From assembly GCA_016713365.1 (NCBI GenBank), contig JADJPG010000001.1:234639-298638 (forward strand): a stretch of 64,000 nt of DNA. Reading direction: 5' to 3'. This DNA comes from Verrucomicrobiota bacterium (GTDB lineage Bacteria; Verrucomicrobiota; Verrucomicrobiia; Limisphaerales; JADJPG01). The notes under the pieces are model-generated. The model worked only from the letters and a program-made list of their open reading frames with translations, did not search any database and was not told the origin of the DNA. The translations under genes were made by a program, and so were the position numbers. Of this stretch, positions 10,674 through 18,226 are shown piece after piece. How positions within the stretch are numbered: the first letter of the stretch is position 1; each line of letters opens with the position of its first letter.

Positions 10674-10685
10674 CCGTCGTCGCGC

Positions 10686-11405
10686 TCAGCCGCCAAGATT
10701 CCGCCGCAATAGAGCGGTCAGCCGCGCCGGCGAAACCACAGTCAGCGTCCGGCCCTTGGCGGTGACGAGCTGTTGCTCGCGGAACTTCGCGAGCGTGCGC
10801 GAGAATGTTTCGCTGACAGTTCCCAATTCTGCGGCGAGCACGCGCTTCGTAATCGTCAGCTCGATGTGCACGGGCTTTTCGGAGTCAGGATTACCACAAC
10901 GTTTCACCAGCCAGTTGGCCAGGCGCGTCTCCACGTCTTTCATCGTGAGATCTTCGATCTGCCCCACCAACACGCGCAGGTGCGAGCTCATCGAGGCCAG
11001 CATGCGCAGCGCGAGTTCCGGCTGGCGTTTGAGCAGCGCGATGAAGCCGCTCTTCTGCACCAGCAACACCTGCGAGGGTTCCACGGCGCGGGAGTCCGCC
11101 GGGTAACCGCGTTCCGTGGCCAGAGACGCCTCGGCGAACGATTCGCCCGTGCGGAAAACGTGGATGACTTGCTCCTTCCCGGCGGCGTTCACGCGGTGAA
11201 CGTTAACCGCTCCGGCCTGCACGATGTAGAAGCCGTGCGACGGATCGCCTTCGCGAAAGAGATAAGCCCCCTTGTCGAGCGACTTCGCGACAGTGATGGC
11301 GGCGATGTTCTGCAGATCCTCAGTCGGCACGCCGGTGAAGAGCTGGCAGCTCCGTAGCGAATTGACGAGAGCGGTCTGCTTCAAGTGCGCGATGGAAGTG
11401 CTCAT
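10686..11405 (-). CDS. Crp/Fnr-family transcriptional regulator
   Basis: 239 aa. An N-terminal cyclic-nucleotide-binding-like beta roll (LFTGVPTEDLQNIAA to about residue 120), a long dimer helix (about 130-165), and a C-terminal winged helix with LAAELGTVSETFSRTLAKF as recognition helix. The SETFSR core resembles the FNR/Dnr/CRP group (E--SR contact residues). It lacks the N-terminal cysteine cluster of oxygen-sensing FNR, having only one Cys near residue 19, so a haem-type (Dnr-like) or other signal is more plausible. The upstream DUF2249 gene ends 13 bp before its start on the same strand. An FNR-like palindrome at 11731-11748 nearby is a candidate target. Confidence 0.88.
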   Translation of the reverse strand: MSTSIAHLKQTALVNSLRSCQLFTGVPTEDLQNIAAITVAKSLDKGAYLFREGDPSHGFYIVQAGAVNVHRVNAAGKEQVIHVFRTGESFAEASLATERGYPADSRAVEPSQVLLVQKSGFIALLKRQPELALRMLASMSSHLRVLVGQIEDLTMKDVETRLANWLVKRCGNPDSEKPVHIELTITKRVLAAELGTVSETFSRTLAKFREQQLVTAKGRTLTVVSPARLTALLRRNLGG

Positions 11406-11418
11406 ACCCGGCCTCGGT

Positions 11419-11661
11419 TTACTTCGCCTCCCGCCAGAAGTAAACAATCCAGCTGCCCGCGTCCCCGCGTTCGACCTTCGATCGGAAGCCTTCGCTGCCG
11501 AGCAATTCGATCAGCGGCGAGGGGAGGAACGGTGCGACGATGATCAATCCCTCGTTGTCAGCGAGGGCCTTCACGCGTTTGCGAATTTCTGGAAGGGGCT
11601 CGATGCCGTCGCGAAGGAGGTCACGAACGTCGAACCGTTTGAACTGGGTCATGGGCAGCAT
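11419..11661 (-). CDS. DUF2249 domain protein
   Basis: 80 aa single-domain protein (FDVRDLLRDGIEPLPEIRK ... GSWIVYFWREAK), the hallmark of the DUF2249/TusA-like small domain. Such proteins are commonly found beside hemerythrin and Crp/Fnr genes in nitrogen-oxide-related clusters; their biochemical role is not established. ATG 11661 has a GAGAGAC ribosome site just upstream; ATG 11652 (MTQFKRFD) is the alternative. It leads a two-gene unit with the Crp/Fnr gene and is divergent from the radical SAM gene, with the FNR-like palindrome in between. Confidence 0.8.
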   Translation of the reverse strand: MLPMTQFKRFDVRDLLRDGIEPLPEIRKRVKALADNEGLIIVAPFLPSPLIELLGSEGFRSKVERGDAGSWIVYFWREAK

Positions 11662-11714
11662 AAAAGTCTCTCGAATTATTCTCCGGCGGTTTTGCCGTCG
11701 GCGCAATCTCGCGG

Positions 11715-12842
11715 ATGACCCGTTTGCATTCCTTGATCATGGTCAAGGAACTGCGCGCAACTTCCGCCGATTCTTCCAGCGTGAACTTCAACTTTAATCA
11801 GCAGCCGTTCATCGTCATCTGGGAAGTAACCCGCGCCTGCGGGCTCGCCTGCCGTCACTGCCGCGCCGAGGCAGTGTTACGGAAGCACCCACTCGAATTG
11901 ACCACGCAGGAATCCTTCCGGCTCATCGACCAGGTGGCGCGGGCCAAGCCGACTCTGTTCGTTCTGACCGGTGGCGATCCCGCGCTGCGTCACGATTTGC
12001 AGGGGTTGATCCACTACGCAGCGCAGCTCGGGTTGCGCGTGGGCTTGAGCCCGAGCGCGACGCCGGAGTTTCTGCGCGCCGACTTCGCAGAATTGAAGAA
12101 GCTGGGCGTCGCCCGGATCTCCCTCAGCCTTGATGGCGCGACGCGGGAGAGCCATGACCGGTTCCGCGGTGTGCCGGGAACGTGGGAGCTGACGATGGAA
12201 GCGATCGCCCGGGCGGCCGCCGCGAAATTGCCGGTGCAGATCAACACGACGTTCACCCGGCAGAATGTGGGCGAGTTCGATGCGTTCACCGAACTGCTCG
12301 CGCGCATTCGCCCGGTTTTGTGGAGCGTCTTCCAACTGGTGCCGACCGGTCGTGGCAAGATGGATGATCTGCTGACGGCGGATGAGCTGGAGGAGCTGTT
12401 CCTGCGCTTGCAGAAGCATTCCGAGGCGTCGTTGTACGACATCAAGACCACGGAAGGTCAGCACTACCGTCGCGTGGTGCTCCAGCAAACGAAGAATCCT
12501 GCGGCGCTTCGCGCACGCGCGCCGCTCGGCATCAACGATGGCAAGGGTTTCGTCTTCATCTCGCACACCGGCGACATCCAGCCAAGCGGCTTCCTGCCCA
12601 TCACTGCCGGCAACGTGCGGAAGGATGAACTGCTCGACGTTTACCAAAACGCGCCGCTCTTCCGAAACTTGCGCGACACCTCGCTGTTGGAGGGGAAATG
12701 CGGCGATTGCGAGTTCAAGAACATCTGCGGCGGTTCGCGCGCCCGGGCATTCGCGATGACGGGCAATCCCTTCAGCGAGGAACCGCTGTGCTCTTACCAG
12801 CCCAGACCTCGTGTTTGTTCATCAAATCCCGCTCTTGCATGA
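11715..12842 (+). CDS. Radical SAM/SPASM protein of TIGR04053 type (NirJ/AhbD relative)
   Basis: 375 aa from ATG 11715. The SAM cluster motif is C42-x3-C46-x2-C49 (CGLACRHC), preceded by VIWEVTRA; LTGGDPALR, SLDGATRESHDRFRG, FQLVPTGRG and KTTEGQHYRR follow. A C-terminal SPASM-type cysteine set (GKCGDCEFKNICGG ... CSY) would bind an auxiliary Fe-S cluster. This block order matches the radical SAM family TIGR04053, related to haem d1 and haem b biosynthesis enzymes; the reaction of this subfamily is not established. GTG 11781 (N-terminus NFNFNQQPFIVIWEVTR) may be the true start, because the FNR-like palindrome lies inside the longer reading. It shares the locus with an AhbC/NirJ-like enzyme. 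Confidence 0.82.
   Translation: MTRLHSLIMVKELRATSADSSSVNFNFNQQPFIVIWEVTRACGLACRHCRAEAVLRKHPLELTTQESFRLIDQVARAKPTLFVLTGGDPALRHDLQGLIHYAAQLGLRVGLSPSATPEFLRADFAELKKLGVARISLSLDGATRESHDRFRGVPGTWELTMEAIARAAAAKLPVQINTTFTRQNVGEFDAFTELLARIRPVLWSVFQLVPTGRGKMDDLLTADELEELFLRLQKHSEASLYDIKTTEGQHYRRVVLQQTKNPAALRARAPLGINDGKGFVFISHTGDIQPSGFLPITAGNVRKDELLDVYQNAPLFRNLRDTSLLEGKCGDCEFKNICGGSRARAFAMTGNPFSEEPLCSYQPRPRVCSSNPALA
11731..11748. promoter_or_regulatory. FNR/Dnr-like operator palindrome
   Basis: CCTTGATCATGGTCAAGG is an 18-bp near-perfect palindrome with one mismatched pair. It contains TTGAT-N4-GTCAA, one base from the FNR consensus TTGAT-N4-ATCAA. It lies between the divergent DUF2249-crp unit and the radical SAM gene. 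The centre is 41.5 bp upstream of the GTG at 11781 and about 78 bp from the DUF2249 start. The regulator encoded next door is the obvious candidate binder; that link is inference. Confidence 0.6.
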
Positions 12843-12940
12843 ACGAAAACAATCGGGGCGAAACGTTGGGCAAATTACGTGGATGAAGCCGGAAACGAAT
12901 CCCATCAAATGCACCTGTTAGAACGAACTGAAATCAACTT

Positions 12941-13795
12941 ATGAAAAACAGAACCATCACCGCATTGCTGCTCACCGCGGCGTGCCCTGTTGTTAACACC
13001 GCATTGCAGGCCGAGGATTGGAAGGACAGCGCGATTTCGCCTGTCGCCAATCCGCTGTTCTTTGAGTCCCCGTTGATCCAGAGCGAGGCCAGGCCGATCT
13101 TCATTTATCACAACATCGACGACGATTTCATCGGCGGCTTTGTGCGCGTCTATGCCGCGCAACTGCGCTGGGCGGTGAATGAACGCCTCGCCATCATTGC
13201 GACCAAGGACGGCTTCATCCAGACGCGTTCCCATGCGTTGTCCGACCAGGACGGCTGGGCGGATATCGGCGCGGGCTTGAAGTATGCGCTCATCGACAAG
13301 CCGGAGGATCAGTTCATCCTGACGCCGGGTATGAAGTTCGAGTTTGCCTCCGGCAACACCGACGTGTTCCAGGGCAACGGCAGCGGCGAGTTTGACTTCT
13401 TCGTCTCCTCGATGAAGGGCTGGGACAAGTTCCACGTCACCAGCAGCCTCGGTGCCCGCGTGCCGATCGACTGGGATGAGGAAACGTCCTCGCTGCACTA
13501 CAGCCTCCAGCTCGATTACCAGACCTGCAAATACTTCACGCCCTTCGTGGTCGCTAACGGCTTCACCACGCTGAGCGAAGGTGATGGTCCGGCGTTTGGC
13601 GGCATTGAAGGCTATGACTTGATCAACTTCGGCGCGTCCGACAACGGCGGCCGCACTCAGATCACCGTCGGTGCCGGTTTCCGTTCGCAAGTCTGGAAGC
13701 ACCTCGACCTCGGTTTTGCCTATGAAAGCGGACTGACCAGCCCGAAGGGTCTGTTCGATGACCGCTTTACGTTCGATTGCCGGATTCCGTTCTAG
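12941..13795 (+). CDS. Outer-membrane beta-barrel protein
   Basis: 284 aa with a cleavable signal peptide (MKNRTITALLLTAACPVVNTALQAED). The rest shows alternating hydrophobic/polar strands with aromatic girdles (FIYHNIDDDFIGGFVRVYAAQLRW, YSLQLDYQTCKYFTPFVVANGF, ITVGAGFRSQVWKHLDLGFAYE) and ends in a C-terminal Phe (RIPF), typical of barrels assembled in the outer membrane. It resembles uncharacterised MetA-pathway/transporter-like barrels. It sits between two radical SAM genes, about 100 bp after the first, and ends at a hairpin terminator. Export or uptake of a small product of that locus is possible but unproven. Confidence 0.75.
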   Translation: MKNRTITALLLTAACPVVNTALQAEDWKDSAISPVANPLFFESPLIQSEARPIFIYHNIDDDFIGGFVRVYAAQLRWAVNERLAIIATKDGFIQTRSHALSDQDGWADIGAGLKYALIDKPEDQFILTPGMKFEFASGNTDVFQGNGSGEFDFFVSSMKGWDKFHVTSSLGARVPIDWDEETSSLHYSLQLDYQTCKYFTPFVVANGFTTLSEGDGPAFGGIEGYDLINFGASDNGGRTQITVGAGFRSQVWKHLDLGFAYESGLTSPKGLFDDRFTFDCRIPF

Positions 13796-13810
13796 TTCCT
13801 GTGTCTCAGT

Positions 13811-13846
13811 GCGGGTCGTGGATGTGAATCCACGGCCCGCTTCCTC
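13811..13846 (+). terminator. Hairpin terminator
   Basis: 13-bp stem (arms 13811-13823 and 13828-13840, one G-U type pair) with a GTGA loop, then TTCCTCTTTTTC. It follows the barrel gene by 15 bp and ends only about 10 bp before the next gene's ATG. It may therefore also act as an attenuator or affect initiation of the radical SAM gene. Confidence 0.75.
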
Positions 13847-13855
13847 TTTTTCGTT

Positions 13856-15058
13856 ATGATCAACATCACCAAACTCTACTGCGGCCTTTCCCAATCGGCA
13901 GACTCCCTGCGCTACGGCCAGGGCCACGGCGCTCCCAAGTCCGCGTCCGAACGCCGCCCGATTGTCGTCTGGAACATCACGCGTCGATGCAACCTGCGCT
14001 GCATCCATTGCTACTCCGACAGCGACGCACGCGAATACCCCGGTGAGCTGACGTGGGAACAATCCCGCGGCGTGGTGGATGATCTCGCCCAGTTTGGCGT
14101 GCCCGGAGTGCTCCTCTCCGGCGGTGAACCGCTGATTCATCCGCGCTTCTTTGACCTCGCCGCCTACGCGCGCGGCAAGGGACTGCGCGTCACGCTTTCC
14201 ACCAACGGCACCATGATCGACCGCGATGCCGCGACGCGCATCAAGGACCTCGGCTTTGCCTACGTGGGCATCTCGCTCGATGGCATCGGCGAGACGCATG
14301 ACTATTTCCGCGGACGCGAAGGCTGCTTCGAGAAGACCGTCTCGGCCTTCCGCCACTGCAAGGCCGTCGGACAAAAGGTTGGCCTGCGCCTCACCCTTTC
14401 CCAGAACACCATCAAGGATCTCGATCGCATCCTCGACTTCATCGAAGCCGAGAACATTGATCGCGTGTGCTTCTACCACCTCGTTTACAGCGGCCGCGGC
14501 AGCAACGTGGTGGATGTGACGCACGAGGACAGTCGCCGCGCGCTCGACAAAATCATCGACCGCACCGCGCTCTGGGCCGCCACCGGCAAGGCGCGGGAAG
14601 TTCTCACCGTGGATCAACCGGCCGACGGCGCCTATCTCTACCTGCGTCTGCGCGAGGAGAATCCGGCGCGCGCCGAGGAAGTGCTCGAGCTGCTGCGCTG
14701 GAACGGCGGCGGCTCCCACGGTTCCGGCACGGGCATTGGGAACATCGACACCCAGGGCAACGTGCATCCGGATCAGTTCTGGCAATCCCTCACGCTCGGC
14801 AACGTGAAGCAACGTCCCTTCAGCGAAATCTGGCAGGACAAAACCAACGAGACGCTCGCCGCGTTGCGCAACCGCAATGGTCGTCTCGAAGGCAAATGCT
14901 CGGGCTGCCGTTTCCTCAACGTCTGCGGCGGCGGATTCCGCGTCCGCGCCGTGCAGGTGCATGGCAATCTCTGGGCGCCCGACCCGGCGTGTTATCTGAC
15001 TGAAGAAGAGATCGCCCAACCTGCGTCCAACAACGCAGCCCTCGCAGTCGCCGGTTAA
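13856..15058 (+). CDS. Radical SAM protein of the AhbC/NirJ family
   Basis: 400 aa. The N-terminus INITKLYCGLSQSADSLRYG is the signature of 12,18-didecarboxysiroheme deacetylase (AhbC) and NirJ-type proteins of siroheme-derived haem synthesis. The SAM cluster is C45-x3-C49-x2-C52 (CNLRCIHC), with LLSGGEPLIHP, LSTNGTMID, GISLDG and YHLVYSGRG. A C-terminal cysteine set (CSGCRFLNVCGG ... CYLTEEEI) would hold a second cluster. AhbC removes acetate side chains in the siroheme route to haem b; NirJ acts in haem d1 synthesis. Sequence alone does not separate them, and no other ahb or nir gene is in the window. No clear ribosome site precedes ATG 13856. Confidence 0.85.
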   Translation: MINITKLYCGLSQSADSLRYGQGHGAPKSASERRPIVVWNITRRCNLRCIHCYSDSDAREYPGELTWEQSRGVVDDLAQFGVPGVLLSGGEPLIHPRFFDLAAYARGKGLRVTLSTNGTMIDRDAATRIKDLGFAYVGISLDGIGETHDYFRGREGCFEKTVSAFRHCKAVGQKVGLRLTLSQNTIKDLDRILDFIEAENIDRVCFYHLVYSGRGSNVVDVTHEDSRRALDKIIDRTALWAATGKAREVLTVDQPADGAYLYLRLREENPARAEEVLELLRWNGGGSHGSGTGIGNIDTQGNVHPDQFWQSLTLGNVKQRPFSEIWQDKTNETLAALRNRNGRLEGKCSGCRFLNVCGGGFRVRAVQVHGNLWAPDPACYLTEEEIAQPASNNAALAVAG

Positions 15059-15146
15059 TCGCTCGATCAACTCGCGGTCCCGCGGGCCTCCGCCTCAAGC
15101 CGGGGCGGCAGGCACCGATGAAGTGGAAGCTGCCGGGCAGCATAAC

Positions 15147-15590
15147 ATGAAGATTACAGACGCTTTCATCGCGGAACACGCGGTCATCAACACGCAGCTC
15201 GATTACCTCGAGCACGCCATCCCGGCGGCGAAAACGCTGGGAGAGGTCAAGGTCATGGCCGGCATCCTCGACGCCGCGTTGCGTCCCCACGCCGAGGCGG
15301 AAGACGAACTGCTTTTTAACGGACTGGAGCCGGGCCTCGACCAAATGGGCAAGCTGGAAAAAATCCAGCATGAGCACGACGCGATCTGCAAGGGACTGGA
15401 GGCAGTCAAAGTCGCCCGCACGAAAAAGGATGCACAACGCCGCCTGTTGAGCGTCGTTCATCTCACCCGCAAGGAATTCGACCTCGAAGACCGCATCATC
15501 TTCCGCATGGCGGAGGAATTGTTGCGCGAAGAAACGCTGCTGAAACTCGGCAAGAACTGGGCTCGGAAGCGAACCGCTCCCACTCGCTGA
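15147..15590 (+). CDS. Hemerythrin-like HHE-domain protein
   Basis: 147 aa, all-helical. Candidate di-iron ligands are H11 (AEHAVI), H48 and E52 (PHAEAEDE), H75/H77 (QHEHD), H104 (VHLTRKEF) and nearby acidic residues. The last His of classical hemerythrin is replaced by Glu/Asp. HHE proteins bind O2 or NO or help repair iron centres; they are frequent beside DUF2249 and Crp/Fnr genes. It follows the AhbC-like gene by 88 bp on the same strand. ATG 15147 is chosen over an upstream GTG at 15123 because the HHE domain starts directly after it. Confidence 0.82.
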   Translation: MKITDAFIAEHAVINTQLDYLEHAIPAAKTLGEVKVMAGILDAALRPHAEAEDELLFNGLEPGLDQMGKLEKIQHEHDAICKGLEAVKVARTKKDAQRRLLSVVHLTRKEFDLEDRIIFRMAEELLREETLLKLGKNWARKRTAPTR

Positions 15591-15615
15591 AAAAATCCCC
15601 GACCGCGCGCCGGTC
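15590..15615 (-). terminator. Hairpin terminator of the two-component operon
   Basis: On the minus strand a GC-rich 5-bp stem GACCG/CGGTC with loop GCGCG overlaps the LuxR-type regulator's stop codon. It is followed by GGGGATTTTTT, a six-T run at 15590-15595. The stem is short, so efficiency is uncertain. Confidence 0.5.
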
Positions 15616-16291
15616 AGGATGGCGCCTGCGTTTCCACCCAGCGCACCGCAAAGCGAATCAGCTCCGCGGCCGTCTTGATCTCCAGCTTCTCCTTGATGTG
15701 CAGGCGGTGCACTTCCACCGTCTTCACGCTCAAGTGCAGCTTCTCGGCAATCTCCCGCGTCCCCTTCCCTTCCCCGACAAGCTGGAAAACTTCGAACTCG
15801 CGATCGGTCAGCTTCTCAACCGGCGAACCACCGGATGAATTGCGCTGGCCGGAGAAGATTTCGAGGATGCGCTTCGACATCTTCTCGCTCACGTAAATCT
15901 GCCCGGCCAGCACCTGGCGGATGCCGTCCATCAAGCGCTTGCCGCCTTCCTGCTTCATGATGTAACCGCGGCCGCCCGCACGAAGCACGCGCTCGGCATA
16001 GAGCGATTCGTCGTGCATGGAAACAACGAGGATCCGCAAACCGGGATGCAGCGCGAGCGTGTCCTTGATCAGCTCCAGCCCGCTTTTGTCCGGCAACGTG
16101 ATGTCCGCGATGACCAAATCCGGTTTGTTCGCCGCGATGGCGTCCATCGCCTGCGCCGCGCTCTCGGCTTCGCAGCAAACGGTAAGATCCTTCTCGTTGT
16201 TGATCAGGGCGGCGAGGCCCTGACGCATCATCGGATGATCATCGACGATTAGGATACGCGTTCGCGACTTGATGGGTTTGGCTTTGCTCAC
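15614..16291 (-). CDS. NarL/LuxR-family response regulator
   Basis: 225 aa. The receiver domain has D17-D18 and phospho-acceptor Asp63 (VIADITLPDKSG). A C-terminal GerE/LuxR helix-turn-helix (LTDREFEVFQLVGEGKGTREIAEKL, then LSVKTVEVHRLHIKEKL) binds DNA. The start codon overlaps the stop of the upstream HisKA_3-type kinase by 4 bp, so the two are a cognate pair and this is the transcriptional output of the operon. The target promoters are not visible. Confidence 0.93.
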   Translation of the reverse strand: MSKAKPIKSRTRILIVDDHPMMRQGLAALINNEKDLTVCCEAESAAQAMDAIAANKPDLVIADITLPDKSGLELIKDTLALHPGLRILVVSMHDESLYAERVLRAGGRGYIMKQEGGKRLMDGIRQVLAGQIYVSEKMSKRILEIFSGQRNSSGGSPVEKLTDREFEVFQLVGEGKGTREIAEKLHLSVKTVEVHRLHIKEKLEIKTAAELIRFAVRWVETQAPS

Positions 16292-17751
16292 GAGACATTC
16301 ACGGGTTGGAGAGCCGCATTCTGAACGGAACAGATGACGCTGGTGCCGCCCTCGGGATCGCGCTGCACGACCACGGAGCCGCCAATGATGCCGGCACGAT
16401 ATTGCATGATGCGAAGACCCATTCCCTTGCCAGACGGCAGACGTTCAGGAAGTCCCACTCCGCGATCCTTGATGATGAGGACAATCCTTTCGCCACTGGC
16501 CCGCAGACGGATCTGGGCGTCCTTGGTCCGGCCATGCTTCACCGCGTTGGACACCGCCTCCTGCGCGATTCGATAGAGATGCGTGGCCACCGTGTGGTCG
16601 GTAACCAGCACTGGAGGATCACATTCAAACTCGCAGCGGATGCGAAACATCTGCGAGGCGCTGTCCGACAGTTGTTGCAGCGCGGCCATCAAACCTTCCG
16701 ACTCGATGACCACGGGCGAGAGTCCGCGCGCCAGCGCACGCGCTTGTGAGATGGCTTCGCGGACGTGGTGCGAGATCTTGCCGGCTTCCGGCGCCAGATT
16801 GCTGGCTTCCTTGGAACGCGCCCCGGCCAGGCGCTGTTCCAGCACCTGGCTCATGAGCTCGATGCCCGCAAGATGCTGGCCGAGCCCGTCGTGCAAATCC
16901 TGTCCGATGCGTCGTTGCTCGCGATCACTGATGTCGAGAATCTCCTTCTCCAGCCGTTTGCGCTCGGTGACGTCCTGCAACGTGCCGACGACAAGCCGGA
17001 TTACTCCCGCCGTGTCCCGCACTACCTCGCCCATGGTGTGAACGTGCCGGATGGCACCATCCTCGCGGACCACCCGGTAGTCGAGGTTGTAGGACTCGCC
17101 CTTCGTTCGAGCCAGCTCGAGCGCGGACTCCACAGTGTGGCGATCCGCCGGATGAACCGCGACGCGGATGAATTCGTCCGGCGGGAGCGGCCCCTTGGAT
17201 TGTTCACGACCCAGAATACGATAAATCTCCGCGGACCATTGATCGGCCGCCGGATTTCCAACGAACAATTCGTAGCTGCCGAGCTGCGCGATCTCCTGCG
17301 CCTTGGCGAGATTCCGTTCACTGTGTCGCAACGCCTCCTCCGCGGCGGCGAGACGGCGATCTTTGTCAGCTTCCGCCAGGGTCCGACGCACGACCGCGGG
17401 CAGCAGCTCGAGGAACTGCGCGTCCTTCACGAGGTAATCCAGCGCGCCGCACTTCATCATCTCCACGGCCACGCGTTCATCACCCTGACCGGTGATGACG
17501 ACAAACGGTGGCATCAACGGAAGCTGACGAAGTCGATCGATGAGTTCACGGGCCTCGATGTCCTGCAACTTCAGATCGAGGAGCATCAGATCGGCACGAT
17601 GGCGATCGATCCAAAGCAGAGCGCCGTGGCCGGACGACGCACTGGCGGTCTGAAACCCTTCGCGCCGCAGTGTCTTCTCGATCAGGCGCACGATCCCGGC
17701 ATCGTCATCGACGATCAGGATGGTGGAATCGGATGGCGAAATGGTCGGCAC
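16288..17751 (-). CDS. NarX/LiaS-type sensor kinase with N-terminal receiver and PAS domain
   Basis: 487 aa, cytoplasmic. A receiver domain (residues 8 to about 125, Asp59 in LLDLKLQD) precedes a PAS/PAC domain (about 150-270, DVTERKRLEKE). The HisKA_3 box is REQRRIGQDLHDGLGQHL with phospho-His287, and the ATPase carries EAVSNAVKHG and GKGMGLRIMQYR. The N-terminal receiver suggests input from another kinase, most plausibly the PAS kinase at the operon start. Output goes to the overlapping NarL-type regulator. It starts 6 bp after the preceding receiver gene. Confidence 0.92.
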   Translation of the reverse strand: MPTISPSDSTILIVDDDAGIVRLIEKTLRREGFQTASASSGHGALLWIDRHRADLMLLDLKLQDIEARELIDRLRQLPLMPPFVVITGQGDERVAVEMMKCGALDYLVKDAQFLELLPAVVRRTLAEADKDRRLAAAEEALRHSERNLAKAQEIAQLGSYELFVGNPAADQWSAEIYRILGREQSKGPLPPDEFIRVAVHPADRHTVESALELARTKGESYNLDYRVVREDGAIRHVHTMGEVVRDTAGVIRLVVGTLQDVTERKRLEKEILDISDREQRRIGQDLHDGLGQHLAGIELMSQVLEQRLAGARSKEASNLAPEAGKISHHVREAISQARALARGLSPVVIESEGLMAALQQLSDSASQMFRIRCEFECDPPVLVTDHTVATHLYRIAQEAVSNAVKHGRTKDAQIRLRASGERIVLIIKDRGVGLPERLPSGKGMGLRIMQYRAGIIGGSVVVQRDPEGGTSVICSVQNAALQPVNVS

Positions 17752-17757
17752 CGGGCG

Positions 17758-18204
17758 TCAGGATTTGTTGCCAACTCCCGGGATCTGCACGAGCGCGATG
17801 AACAGGCCCAGCTGCTTGATCGCCTCGGCGAACTTGTCGTAGTCCACAGGTTTCACGATGTAATTATTGCAGCCCAAGGCGTGGCAGCGCTCGACTTCAC
17901 GCGGATCATCCGTAGTGGTGAGCATGATGACGGGCATCTTGCGAAACTCGGCGTCGGCCTTGACCTGGCGGAGCACTTCCACGCCATCGACCTGCGGCAT
18001 GCGAATATCCAGCAGCAGCAGATACGGCGTCTCCGGAATCCGGTGCGGTCCCTCGCCCTGGCAAAGCAGGAAATCGAGAATCTTCTGACCGTTCTCGAAA
18101 CGCAGGATCTGGTTGTGCAATCCCGCGCGGGCGAGGTTCTTCTCGATCAACCGCGCATGGCCGAGGTCATCATCGGCAATCAGCACGACCACGTGGTTCT
18201 TCAT
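17758..18204 (-). CDS. Single-domain response regulator, Rcp1-like
   Basis: 148 aa receiver (D11-D12-D13 pocket, Asp66 in LLLDIRMPQVDG, MLTTTDD, VKPVDY). The long loop before Asp66 (GEGPHRIPETPYLLLL) is the mark of Rcp1/CheY-like receivers that pair with PAS or phytochrome kinases. It lies 22 bp after that kinase and before a receiver-kinase hybrid, so it probably carries phosphate between them. ATG 18207 is one codon earlier and equally possible. Confidence 0.88.
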   Translation of the reverse strand: MKNHVVVLIADDDLGHARLIEKNLARAGLHNQILRFENGQKILDFLLCQGEGPHRIPETPYLLLLDIRMPQVDGVEVLRQVKADAEFRKMPVIMLTTTDDPREVERCHALGCNNYIVKPVDYDKFAEAIKQLGLFIALVQIPGVGNKS

Positions 18205-18226
18205 CATGGGGCTATTCAAATGGCCG

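Noticed and set aside
12905..15070. Open frame of 721 aa on the minus strand across the barrel and AhbC-like genes
   Set aside because: Covers two well-supported genes in antisense, shows no domain and no ribosome site.
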